A DNA stretch of 64,000 nucleotides from Osedax frankpressi (lineage: Eukaryota; Annelida; Polychaeta; Sabellida; Siboglinidae): assembly GCA_964035775.1 (NCBI GenBank), contig OZ038314.1:13188863-13252862 (forward strand). Direction: 5' to 3'. Below the pieces are notes generated by a model. It was not told where the DNA came from. It searched no databases and saw nothing but the letters and a program-made list of their open reading frames with translations. This document shows positions 52,401 through 61,999 of the stretch, one piece after another (position 1 is the first letter of the stretch; each line of letters begins with the position of its first letter). Position numbers and translations under genes: made by a program.

Positions 52401-54496
52401 CGTCGCGAGTTTGTGATATTATAACAACTTATTTAGTTCATTTGCATTCCAACGGCAACGTGAACAAATAATTAAAAATGGTGGATTAAAAAAAATGTAA
52501 ACTGACCTTTATTACTTTCTATAATTCGTTTCTCTAATTGTTTAAGAAATTATTGAAAAATGTATAACAAATATTATTTATAATATTATTTATAATATGT
52601 TTTAGGTTATTATTTTGTTTACCTATAAATTGTATATCATCGTCTTCCTCGCCTCTCTTTTTAAGCTTTGTCAATTTCTGCGGCTCTTGAGTCCCCTTGC
52701 CTTTCTTTGTTGCGGATTTTACTCTATCCTTTCCTTTTCCCTTCTTATCAACCGCAGATGTTGGCTTCAAATTTATAACGTATTTAATACATATTTAAAT
52801 TAGACATTTAAAAATAATTACAGAATAACTTAATTATTTCCTATGAATTGTAAATAAAAAATATAGACCACAGTTCTATAAGTATTATATTATAGGTAAA
52901 TTCCGTGAGAGAAAAGGTATTTATAATATGGGAATTATAAATTTATATAACATAATATTTTTAGAAATCTGGTCTAATGAGTATTTAATTAACTGATATT
53001 CCGTTTGAAATAAATGTTAAATATTTATTTAGTCACTTATAAAGAGTTAAATTAAAATATCACATCAAAGAGAGTCATTTTGTTAAAATTAGCATTATTT
53101 TAATATTTACTAAATTAATTTTATAATGTAATGTTTTAGTATGTGAAAAAAACAAATTATCCCAATCAATTATAATAATATTTCACCAAATCCATTACAA
53201 TTATGTACACGATTTTAATAAGGGGGACTCTCGTTTTACCTTCGATAATCTTCCAGTATCCTAAGGTACAATTGATAGAAAATATTATTTATACAAACAA
53301 AATAGAATATCAAAATAAAAAGTTAGATTAGTATTTATTTGAACATTGAAAAAAATATGAAAGAAAATATAGTATTATTAATAGAAAATTTATAAATGAA
53401 TTATTTTTATAGCTAAATCTATATATATATATATATATATATATATTCTATTATATATTCAGTAATTTATTTGTAGAAATAGAAAATATTAAACATATTT
53501 CATGATCAGAAATACTAACTGGACGTAGGCTTAGTTCTCGTCTAGTTAAATCTTTTTGTTTTGCTGAAAGCAATTGGGATTTTATCAAAAGAGCTTGCAG
53601 CGAAACTGGAAGTTCTCCGGATCCACCTTCCTGCGATGCAGTGCCTTCAAGATACGGACGACACTTGTCAAATAACTCGGGATATTGGTTACTCGACACT
53701 ACCTCTTTAACATCTTTACCCTTAGATGGTTTACCTCCAGACTTCACGTTTATCTTTATAGGAATGAATGAGTGAAATGTATAAACTTAAATTTTTTGTT
53801 GTAATAGTAATAATAAATTCATAATAAATAAATAATTTTTTTTATTTTTTGAAGATTAAACTAAATATTTTTTTATATATATATATATCTACATATAACC
53901 TGTGAATATAATTGGTGTTTATTGACAGCAGTGAATAATTTTCTTGTACCACCTCCTATGGTATCGATAATTGCCTGGACTATTGGTATTTCTTTGGCAG
54001 TATTTGAATTCAGGATAATAACATTTGCAGTCCATATATCCTACGAAGTTATATTAGTTATAAAAAATGCAATCTAATAATTTTGTATTTATCAAAAATA
54101 ACTTTTATTAGATATTTAATAATAATTTAATAATGTAACTTATTAATAGTTAACTAGTTTAAAATAAAATTATATAAATGTAACTGAAATATCACTATTT
54201 TATTATAATTACTAATAATAATAATAATTATTATTATTATAATTCATAAAATATTTAACAATCTATAATACATTATTATGAGAATTTATTCGTATAAGTT
54301 ATGTGTATTTGTATAGTGTAATTATTGTAACGTATTGTGTAATATTTTTATTTTATATGAAATAAAAACGACTATTATCGACTATTAATGATGGATAATT
54401 AACCTTTTCACAAAAAAGTGCCGAAGAAAGTATATTTTCCCATTGTGATCCTGTTTTATTAGAACTGAGAGCACTTTTTGTTCTTTTTGGTGGCAT
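21831..54496 (-). CDS. SPAG17: SPAG17 / PF6, central-pair C1a protein, 47 exons
   Basis: Large scaffold of the C1a projection of the central microtubule pair, needed for motile cilia and sperm flagella. I read 47 exons with consistent phase, summing to about 2136 codons (human 2223); the four exon-block entries give coordinates. Matches to the vertebrate protein run in order from MPPKRTKSA at the N-terminus, through GAQHYLIVSGF, DCMLEQ, SNPWDFPYAY, NNLLITLHNP, LFPSDGS, VVRQSYP, QHADGTKITTF, HAPRFF and KKKPGPPLGT, to CRFKVIQPPPSSGLKVVYK and AAGM near the C-terminus. A final exon of 46 residues is lineage-specific. About 60 percent of the 32.7-kb locus is tandem-repeat intron. The promoter region above 54496 shows no clear X-box. 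It seems intact; the exon 29 donor and the exon 32/33 junction are the least certain joins. Confidence 0.93.
22020..22445. repeat. GA-rich tract and 25-bp minisatellite, SPAG17 intron 46
   Basis: From 22261 to 22445 about 7 copies of a 25-mer (type ggtgtaggacacaggattag plus aggaa); from 22000 to 22230 looser GA-rich sequence that is pyrimidine-rich on the SPAG17 strand and ends close to the exon 47 acceptor. The 25-mer array begins about 22 nt after the exon 46 splice donor. Confidence 0.85.
24180..25100. repeat. 15-bp minisatellite, SPAG17 intron 41
   Basis: About 60 copies of gaggtaggtagtagt with point variants (gatgta, agtaat, ggtagt) and blocks that recur at about 286 bp (for example the gagtaggtagtaat variant at 24657 and 24943). 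On the SPAG17 strand it reads ACTACTACCTACCTC. It starts about 25 nt downstream of the exon 41 donor. Open frames through it on both strands are artefacts of a 15-nt period. Confidence 0.95.
26925..27110. repeat. 40-bp repeat with palindromes, SPAG17 intron 38
   Basis: About four copies of a 40-mer containing the perfect palindrome TCCATATGGA (26971, 27011, 27051), the near-dyad GTATGTCTACATAC and ctctacgtg. The surrounding 27110-27335 is unique sequence without recognised content. Confidence 0.85.
27335..28185. repeat. 23-25-bp minisatellite, SPAG17 intron 38
   Basis: About 35 degenerate copies of the type ccctagagctaacccctcct, with length variation from 20 to 26 bp. On the SPAG17 strand it is G-rich (GGGTAGAGGAGGGGTTAGCT). 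It begins about 20-25 nt beyond the exon 38 donor, and the sequence at the donor itself resembles a decayed unit. Confidence 0.92.
28515..29205. repeat. Polypurine/polypyrimidine array, SPAG17 intron 37
   Basis: Nearly 700 bp of GA-rich repeats (gagatggagaggga, gagatggtgagg and relatives) on plus, hence CT-rich on the SPAG17 strand. It fills most of the 808-bp intron 37 and ends about 25 nt before the exon 38 acceptor, forming a greatly extended polypyrimidine tract. Long mirror-symmetric purine runs can form triplex (H-DNA). The open frames here on both strands are repeat artefacts. Confidence 0.92.
29298..45792 (-). CDS. SPAG17: SPAG17 exons 28-37
   Basis: Coding order: 45629-45792, 43665-43776 (3' end uncertain by 3 nt), 43290-43570, 42816-42960, 42335-42544, 31056-31177, 30757-30838, 30242-30366, 30017-30104, 29298-29425. 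Exon 28 has VVRQSYP and SRVITSKGSVVKTMVNGTTE, continued by ILFANGTTS in exon 29. Exon 31 has FTREDGVLLV and HADGTKITTFF; exon 33 STLYHES; exon 34 DNDGNCFKVYNDG; exon 35 HAPRFFIVEPNGSGFELLR. Exons 28, 30, 31 and 32 are GC-rich compared with those of the middle region. Exons 32 and 33 are parted by an 11.2-kb satellite intron. Joining them directly lacks about 20 residues that human has there, so a short extra exon may be hidden. Confidence 0.82.
31299..42312. repeat. 11-kb AT-rich satellite filling SPAG17 intron 32
   Basis: Tandem units of the type ataaaaactacttata alternating with gataatctacttat, gtaaaaactacttat or gcaaaatctacttat linkers, giving a 30-36-bp dimer and several hundred copies. 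Rare variants recur at fixed distances: gaaaaaactac at 31862 and 33817 (1955 bp), the cttataaaaaaac variant at 36325 and 38394 (2069 bp), and cttatacaaaa at 40221, 40829 and 41583. The array therefore consists of higher-order blocks of about 2 kb plus smaller ones. It starts about 20-30 nt after the exon 32 donor and ends about 120 nt upstream of exon 33. It holds no gene. Confidence 0.95.
43034..43258. repeat. AT-rich tandem repeat, SPAG17 intron 30
   Basis: Repeats of ataagttataaatataagt with internal ataagttata halves. The array ends about 33 nt from the exon 30 donor (minus strand) and fills most of the intron before exon 31. Confidence 0.9.
43777..44531. other. SPAG17 intron 28, unique part
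   Basis: AT-rich intron sequence between the 28-bp array and exon 29. It contains a cluster of TGTACA palindromes at 44160-44230 and no recognised exon. Confidence 0.5.
44160..44230. repeat. TGTACA / TGTATAC palindrome cluster
   Basis: Six or more overlapping copies of ttgtacaatgta, actgtacagt and similar. The whole segment is strongly self-complementary and could extrude a hairpin. It lies in SPAG17 intron 28. Confidence 0.75.
44532..45641. repeat. 28-bp minisatellite derived from the exon 28 splice donor
   Basis: About 39 copies of tgacctcagtggtatttata plus tttctaac. Variants are g/a at ctcggtgg, ctcagtgg and ctcaatgg, and ctaactg/cttactg. On the SPAG17 strand each monomer reads ACCACTGAG|GTCAGTTAG, the same as the end of exon 28 (ACCACCGAG) plus the start of intron 28. 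The last unit is the functional exon border itself at 45629. Confidence 0.95.
46079..50149 (-). CDS. SPAG17: SPAG17 exons 13-27 (middle region)
   Basis: Coding order: 49928-50149, 49605-49673, 49395-49475, 49072-49181, 48801-48958, 48579-48696, 48438-48488, 48238-48346, 47783-47931, 47495-47626, 47155-47293, 46933-47106, 46683-46817, 46354-46511, 46079-46172. Exon 16 holds RCLDDWCFTE, exon 17 ALHLLPNAKVY and LLITLHNP, exon 18 the coiled-coil-like ELLAKEAEKIKQDAEK, exon 21 the EAEQKRLDDAEKEAAK helix, and exon 23 LFPSDGSMISVKKNTFVKG, each with a counterpart in order in vertebrate SPAG17. Introns here are short (about 70-340 nt) and AT-rich, without minisatellites. The exon 20 donor (gtacta) and exon 25 donor (gttcga) were chosen because only they keep phase. 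Confidence 0.8.
50335..54496 (-). CDS. SPAG17: SPAG17 exons 1-12 (N-terminal region)
   Basis: Coding order: 54404-54496, 53900-54040, 53520-53753, 53240-53260, 52623-52764, 52194-52394, 51858-51961, 51478-51646, 51214-51329, 50955-51092, 50689-50850, 50335-50458. Exon 4 is a 21-nt microexon (DTGRLSK). Exon 5 is Lys-rich and basic; exon 6 carries the conserved DEPRDGAQHYLIVSGF stretch. Exon 8 contains RRQWLHFLDNLKLI and exon 9 SVSLIMDCMLEQ, aligning with the human VPLILHCMLEQV region. Exon 1 starts MPPKRTK, comparable to MAPKKEK in human, and the ATG is the first in that frame after upstream AT-rich DNA. Several alternative donors near exons 8 and 12 exist; phase decided the choice. Confidence 0.85.
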
Positions 54497-55896
54497 TTCA
54501 GATTGAAACAAAAATATTATACAACTCTATAAATGTGTACCACAATTATAGATATTATATTATATAATTAATATATATATATATATTTATTATATTTTTT
54601 GTTTACGTTTCTAAGTAAAATTATTGTACACTGATTTATTGATAATAATATATTTGACCGGTAAATCATAGATATATAATAACAAGATATAGGATTATCT
54701 CTTAATATTCATTATAATATTTGATTATTCATTGACTTAGGAACCATAGAATAATCATATAAAAGAGATACCGAATATAATGTATATTTGATAGATATTG
54801 CCGATGTAATCAAATAAATATGTAACATTATACATAATGTTAACGACAGATTTAATATCAGTATGTCATCATATATTAGCGTTATTCTTACAAATTTCTT
54901 TAAATTTTGTAACGTATGATGTAAATATAAGACAAATTAGTAGACATTAGTTTATCCTTTTACGTATCAAAAAGATTATAATTTATGAAATAAATATTAT
55001 CTAATCATTTCTAAAGGTATTACTAGTATTACTATAAATGTTTATGTATAATGTTTATGTTTATGTATAATGTTAAATGTATATACACTTTATTCTATAT
55101 ATATGATTAGAACATAATATCCAAGGTATATTAATATTGGCTTATATACTGCTCTGGCTACCCGATCATAGATTTAAGAGAAGTTTGATGGAGAAAAATG
55201 ATATAATTTTAAAAATATCTGAACAATAGAATAATCATATTATTATTATATACAAAATAATTCAATACCTTATGAATTACAACTTCATTTAATAACTACA
55301 ATATTCCAAAACAAAACAAATCTCTATATCATATTAATGTACGATCTAGGAACCTAAATCAACCATATTGATTATATATGGTAGTGTGCGTTATATATTT
55401 ATTATCCTATATAGCTAAATGCAGTATCGTCTATTCATTTACATCATATAGAGATCAACAGATACAATTCAATTCTATATTTTAAAATTCTAATAAAAAC
55501 ATCAATATAAAATAATAGGAAATAATTGTTATTTAATATGCAAACCTAATAAGTATCAATTAGTGTAATCAAGTGCATATTAGGTTATTGAGATTTATTA
55601 TTGTTTCATTTAGATTGCTTGGATTGTTAGATTAGTTAATCTTATGGAAATTATAGGTTAGACCAATTTAAAATGTATTATTGCCGCCATACTTGATATA
55701 CAATAAACAAACTGGAATAAACAGGTTTATAATAATTTATTCACAAAAAATTGTAAGATGTCATTTGGTAATAAGTATTTGCGTAATAATTCTGATTTTG
55801 AGTTAAAGCTGATTTAAAAAGGCAATAAAACAACAAATAAATATTATACATAAGCTCAATCAACAATTTCTGACTCTCAATTCTAATAACTAATAT
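54497..55896. other. SPAG17 / reticulon intergenic region
   Basis: About 1.4 kb of AT-rich DNA between the SPAG17 start codon and the reticulon stop codon, both on minus. It must contain the SPAG17 promoter. No RNA gene, repeat array or convincing motif is seen. Confidence 0.5.
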
Positions 55897-58800
55897 TTAT
55901 TCTTCTTTCTTCTTCAACATTGGTATCTTAGCTTGTACTCTGTTAATAAGATGTAATTATATAATTATATAATGTAATTATAATTGATATTCGATAATAT
56001 TCAAAATGTCGAATATTGAAAATTCATAATACTATTTACCAACTTTTCGTATAAATTTGAAAGTGTTTTTGAGATAGTACACAATTGTGCATCAATTGGA
56101 ACCTGTAGAACAGTTATATATAATTAAATAGAAATTAAACATGGTTATAGTAGTTTAGTACAGTTATATATACTTAAATAAAATTTAAACATGTTTATAG
56201 TAGTTTAGTACAGTTATATATACTTAAATAGAACATAGGTTATAGTAGTAGAATTAAAATATACCTACCTTGTAGGTTTCATAGACTTTGGGCACAGTGA
56301 ACAGCTTAATGAGAGCTATTATCACAAGAGTAATTCCATTGAAACAAGCGCCAACATAGGAGAGAATCCATAAACAAACTCCAAACTGTAAATGAATTAA
56401 AAAGAATAGAAAAATTAATTTTAGTAAATAAAGTATCAACGTTACACACATCTAATCGCTTCACACGTTTAATAATAATATTAAAATGCTCGCAAATCTA
56501 ATAGTATGTTTAATACTTCTAATAGACCTTGAGGGAGTCTACGAAGTCCGCCACAAAGAAGAGCCTTCGCACGTGGTTGAGAACGCAGACGGTATGCGAA
56601 AGAATCACATTGACAATCTCTTGGACTTTTTCTGCTGGTAACACAATCTCTTCCTCAAGACACGACCTAGATTTAAGTAACAGGTAATTTCGAGATATTA
56701 TAAAATAGAAACCATTTATAATAACTCTCGGAACAAAATAATGTGAATTGAATCGTATCAAATATAAGAGAACAAAAAAGCCAACATAATTTTTTTTACA
56801 AACAAGATATTCTTTATGAAAGCAGGGAAACGGAAGTCTCTGTAGGTTGCAGATTATTTCATACCACTAATTTCTTGACTAACTCATCTAAGATTTAAAC
56901 AAAAGAAAAATAGGCGATAATTGTCAAATCCAAATTTTAAATAAGCTGATTTTTAAAAATAGTCCAATCATAAATTTAATATACATACATACTGATATAT
57001 TATAAAGAGTAGATGAGACTTGAGAGCTCTGAAATGGCAATGATTAGGATGGGTATAGTCGTCGCCGTTAGTTCAAAGGAGTCTTACGTTGGCATTCGCG
57101 ACTAACTTGAAGGGATGGGCGTCTCCAGTCTTTTGCACGGAGGCAAGAACTTGACGGTAGATGCGAAACGAGATGGTGACGGCCAGCACAGCCAAGGAGA
57201 CGTAGGCAAACACCATGAGAGCAGAGTACATGGCAAATGAGATCAATAGCAGCAGCAACGACGCGAACACAATTCCAGATCGACGTACGTCACGCCAATA
57301 TATCAGATCCAAAACTGTGAAAATGACGGAGTCGTTTAGCATTTCAAAAACTGGCAGAAAGTCATTTGTAATAAACATTATACATTTACAGACGAGAGTA
57401 GATATTATTAATATGATTATATTTTCAATTCAAATCATTATATATCACTTTCTATAATATTTATGTAAACATATTTTTATGATTAATGTTAATATCATTT
57501 TAATAATCATTTTGTAGAGTAGAGTAATAAATTAGTAAATTTTTTTATAAAATTAAAAATAATCAAATCACATTAAAAAATGTTATTGTTTGGAAGTAAT
57601 ATCATGATCAAGTCAACCAGTATTATATTGTTTTCACAATTTAAACAATCATTGTATGGGTTATATTTACATTTACAATACAGCATTAAAATGCTTCTTA
57701 CATTTACATCTTACATTTACCAATTAACTTGTTATTAGACAGGTAATAATTGACCTCTGAACATGTTAAATTAATGATTTCATTAGTATATATGTATATA
57801 TATTGTATAATATATATATATATGTTGTATCGTATATATATTGTATCGTATATATATTGTATAATATATATATATTGTATCGTATATATGTTGTATAGTA
57901 TATATATTATATAATATATATATATATTGTATCGTATATATATATATATCTGTATATTCATTAGCATTTGTTAAAATAATTATACTAATATTTTATATTA
58001 ATTATTAAACATTCAAAAATATAATCATAATTAAATACATTCAATTTATATTAAATATTTGACGAATTTTAAGAATAAAACAATTACTATATTGTATTAT
58101 TTATGTACGACCTTATTTACAATTGTTTTTAGAAATATTATATTTCTATTGCAAATAAATCAGTAATAAAAAATCAAGTGACTTACAAAAATGTATTACA
58201 TCACTTTATTACGGAGTAAAAACTATATATATATATCAATATATATATCAATAGACATATTATTAAATTTAATTTCCCAATAAATGTAAATTTAAAAAAT
58301 AGCCTATCAACTAATAAAATAATTATATATTTTAATTTATTAATAAATAGTTGCATCACTAGTTAATGGATCCGATGATTACAGTAATAGTAGATCTCGT
58401 ACCTCCAAACTACTCCATTAATATAAATATTTATCCTTACTAAAAGTTAAATATTTATAATAAAAGTTATCTTCATAATAAAAGTTAATTATTTATAGAA
58501 TCAAATTTTGCTAATATTCAGACAAAATATATATAAATGTCGGTTATATTATACTTATTATATAATATCATATATTCTAATAATAAATTAAATTATGAAA
58601 TATATGTTATGATAACAAATTAATTAGAACTATAACAAAAATAATTTTTTATTTAAATTAATCATTTGTTGAAAAAATAATATAAGAATTTGTGTATTGT
58701 AAATTTGATTATTTAGTAAATACTGTAATACATTATAATACATTATTGTAATACATTATTAATAAGATAATTCCAGCATTAGTTATGTTAAGGTATTGAA

Positions 58801-59477
58801 ATGTACAACTTATAATATACAATATAAAAAGAATGAAAATGAAGATCATATAATGGTAAAAAAAAAGCTTAACTATTAATTTAAATGCAGAGAGAAAGCA
58901 GGATTCAAGATAATATATATGGCAAATAAAGAATAATGTGTGAGAGCTATTTTTAGATCTTATAAATAATGGATACCTAGGTACATATGTATATCTAATG
59001 TATGCAAATGCATTGTAAAGCATTGTAAGGCATCCATGATAGAGAAAGTTGTAATTAGATAGAAAATACAGGTTTCTATATTTCATAAGGTGATTTCTAT
59101 ACACATGCTTTATACTCGTAGTAGATGCATTTACAGTTATGTAAAGTAATGTAAATATGTCTACATAATGGCATGCACTTTAAATAGATACAAATATACT
59201 ATTTACATAGAGTACATATAGCACTGCAATAATATAAGATAATCATAGAGACAGTTAATATATAATATATGAATTATTAAATAAATAATATAATATTTAT
59301 AATATTATTATCGTTTAACAAGAATTAAGGAGGCAATAAAATGTTCAACAAAACGGTGTAGTTGGGATATATGTTATATAGTGACATACCCAACACATGG
59401 GGCTAACATTTATTAGTAGGTGTAGTGGGCTTGGAGTCCTCGTCGTCAAGAGGGCATTGTTTGTTGTTCCTACCCAT
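55897..59477 (-). CDS. RTN: Reticulon, RTN1-C-like, 6 exons, 211 aa
   Basis: ER membrane-shaping protein that bends tubules by a double hydrophobic hairpin. Exons in coding order: 59408-59477, 57107-57314, 56528-56666, 56269-56385, 56044-56102, 55897-55939; phases 1, 2, 0, 0, 2 agree. The reticulon domain begins at residue 24 with LDLIYWRDVRRSGIVFAS. The first hydrophobic hairpin is about residues 36-73, then HPFKSCLEEE and RRLFFVADFVDSLK, and the second hairpin about 140-168 (SYVGACFNGITLVIIALI). The tail KVQAKIPMLKKKEE is almost the vertebrate one and ends KKEE, a dilysine ER-retrieval signal. The short N-terminus (23 aa from exon 1) makes it like the compact C-type isoforms. Assignment of exon 1 is inference from phase and an upstream ATG. 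AATAAA overlaps the stop codon (55896-55901). Confidence 0.93.
57704..57960. repeat. TATCGTATATA microsatellite in reticulon intron 1
   Basis: AT dinucleotide runs punctuated by tattgtatcgta units, about 16-24 bp apart. The rest of intron 1 (57315-59407) is AT-rich, and the open frame at 58733-59104 shows no domain. Confidence 0.85.
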
Positions 59478-59980
59478 TACGACAGTTGAAGTGTTAGAGC
59501 GGCTAAAAGAGTAAAACGTCTACGGTTTACACACGAAATACGGAGCAAATCGTGATAGTCTGGTTTGTCGGCGTAGCGGAATAGGTAAATAACGGAGAAT
59601 GATGAGAAATAGACTTTAGCCACGTCAAAGCAAACACATCGCTAACCGTTCGCGGTCTACATATAACTACGTTACGAGAGCAGTCGATAGAGGGCGACAC
59701 GAAACCCACGAATTCATTGGTAAATAAAGCAGGCGATCGACAATTTTCGATGAATCACCGGCATGATTCATCGCGACGCATTTGGGTTGTGGATCACGCC
59801 GTAGGCACGTGTGTGTTGTAAGGTTAATGGCAATAATTGTAGCTATATTGTGATTCTCGAGTAGGATCTGCATACCGCCTGCACTTGCAATATATAGAAA
59901 ACATATAGACATTGTTGATCTAGGAAAGAGTAATGCATCGATGTGAATATTCAACCATCTACTACTACCATCTACTTGTA
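59478..59980 (-). promoter_or_regulatory. Probable reticulon 5' UTR / promoter
   Basis: A GC-richer, non-repetitive block directly upstream of the reticulon start codon, in otherwise AT-rich DNA. Open frames at 59527-59709 and 59667-59954 (minus) show no recognisable domain. I read the block as 5' UTR and promoter because of its position; no core promoter motif is obvious. Confidence 0.4.
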
Positions 59981-60639
59981 TATATAAATATAAATTAACA
60001 TATTTATCTATAAATAGCTTATCTAATAATAGACAATTTATTTTTTTTAACTATAATAATAATTATTTTCTATTAAATATCAAACACTGAATAATTAATT
60101 ACTGTTAATAATCTAATGCCAATATTTCGTTAATCATTAGTTTGAATTATTTTACTTTGGAGAGATACACAATAAGTGATATAATTACATAACTATGGCT
60201 TCATAAAAGTAATAAAAGCAATGACATAAGATGGTCAAATAACTATAATGAATTTTTATTTTAAAAAAATATTTACACAATTCATTTACAACAATATTAG
60301 TAAGTGAATATAACAATTTGTATGTATATATTTACTAGATAATGTATATATATATATATATAGTGATGTTATGTATGGTAATATTTTGAATAAATCAATA
60401 TATTTCATATATGTTAATCAATAGATTATAATCAAATAAAATGTATATTCGATAGTAATTACAAAATAGTAAAAACTCAATAATTGTTAGAAAAACAAAT
60501 ATTTTAAAAAACAGATATAAGTTCAGATTGTAGCAACAATCCTTTTAGTCTAAACTTATAACAATAGCTAGTAAATGAGCAAGTTTACCAATTATCTTTA
60601 GTAATATCACCTCACAATGTCTAATCTGAATATATATAT

Positions 60640-60990
60640 AGTCTGTAGGATATATAATACAGTTTACACAGGAGAATACTATAATATACCATGTATATAC
60701 ACAATGTTGCCCATAGAATATATAATCTAGCTAGAATGATATATAATACAGTTTACACAGGAGAATACTATAATATACCATATATATACACAATATTGCA
60801 CAGAGAACATATAATCTAGCTATAATGATATATAATACAGTTTACACAGTAGAATACTATAATATACCATGTATATACACAATATTGCACAGAGAATACA
60901 TAATCTAGCTATAATGATATATAATACAGTTTACACAGGAGAATACTATAATATACACAATATTGCACAGAGAATATATAATCTAGCTAT
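60640..60990. repeat. 90-bp tandem repeat, 4 copies
   Basis: The unit begins near tataatacagtttacacagg and includes ataatatacc, tacacaatattgcac and ataatctagctataatgata. The start acagtttacac recurs at 60659, 60748, 60837 and 60926. The last copy has lost an internal segment. Confidence 0.9.
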
Positions 60991-61725
60991 AATGATAATG
61001 TACCGCATGAACACACGCAAGTAGAGCTATAGTAAGACACTCAAATTTCGTGCCAGAATTAAAATTCATTCTATTTATAACCATTATTTGATGAAATCAG
61101 AAATATAAGATGACGTATGAATATTATATACACGAATACAACGCATAGCAGAGCATGGGTTTATGAACGGGGCAATATAATTCAAGTTATAATTTGTAAT
61201 GTTTTTTTGAATATTTTACTAACAATAATAGAAATCACGTAAAAACAAATTAGCAAATTTCGCAATTAGAATTGTGATTTTAATATTCATTATAAATATA
61301 ATAGTTTTTAATGTAAAAAATGTAGAACTAAAATATAAATGACTAAATCAAACTCCAAAATGAAATATAATAATATATGAATGGTTCATAAGAAATAATA
61401 CACAATAGCAGGATTTAAACAATACCAGCAATATCTATGGGCTTATCTAGTCTGACTTACATTTATGTAATAGTGGAATGAATAGGTAATATAAATAGGA
61501 AATATATAAATATATATATATATAGAGAGAATGAAATATATAGAGAACTATTGAAGAGGGAGGGAGGGATAAAATACTCTATAAGCACTCTAGACATAAC
61601 AGCAATGATAACAGATATACATCACTTCCCAATGTATAGATGATTACTATAGAGGGTGTTTTTTTGAGCTGTAAAAAATAGACAAACAATGATATAGCGA
61701 ATTAGCCCGGGAAGAAAGAGTCGGA

Positions 61726-61934
61726 CTATAGAGGTAAAGTAAATATGGCAATAACTACAACTAAAGCATTTATAAATACATGCGCATTGGCGTTCTTGCG
61801 AGGCAATGAACCGTAGCCTCGTTTAAGGATAACCTCGCAATATGTCGGGATATCGAGGTCACATTCGCAAAGGTCACACGATCTCGATTTACTAATTACT
61901 GGGCACGATTTCGGGACACACATGTGCAGGGCTT
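61726..61934 (-). CDS. Candidate last exon, Cys-rich protein with hydrophobic tail
   Basis: From an AG acceptor at 61935-61936 an open frame runs to TAG at 61726. It encodes EALHMCVPKSC, then a CDLCECDLDIPTYC cluster, a basic stretch (KRGYGSLPRKNA), and a hydrophobic end (FINALVVVIAIFTLPL). The order of Cys-rich part, short linker and terminal hydrophobic segment suits a GPI-anchored or single-pass surface protein, for example a Ly6-type one, but the Cys spacing is not diagnostic. Its base composition is clearly richer in GC than the surrounding DNA, which supports coding. Upstream exons were not found; 61935-64000 shows no convincing partner. It could be a chance frame. Confidence 0.35.
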
Positions 61935-61999
61935 CTTAGAGCAGATATATATCGGATTAAATATTGTAAATAAACTTATCGTATACGTTTTACAACCTA

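Noticed and set aside
54497-55000. X-box search upstream of SPAG17
   Set aside because: No GTTGCY/RGCAAC pair with 1-3 bp spacing was seen; near-matches were no better than chance.
59527-59954. Two minus-strand open frames upstream of the reticulon start
   Set aside because: No recognisable domain, and they overlap in different frames; better explained as 5' UTR or promoter.
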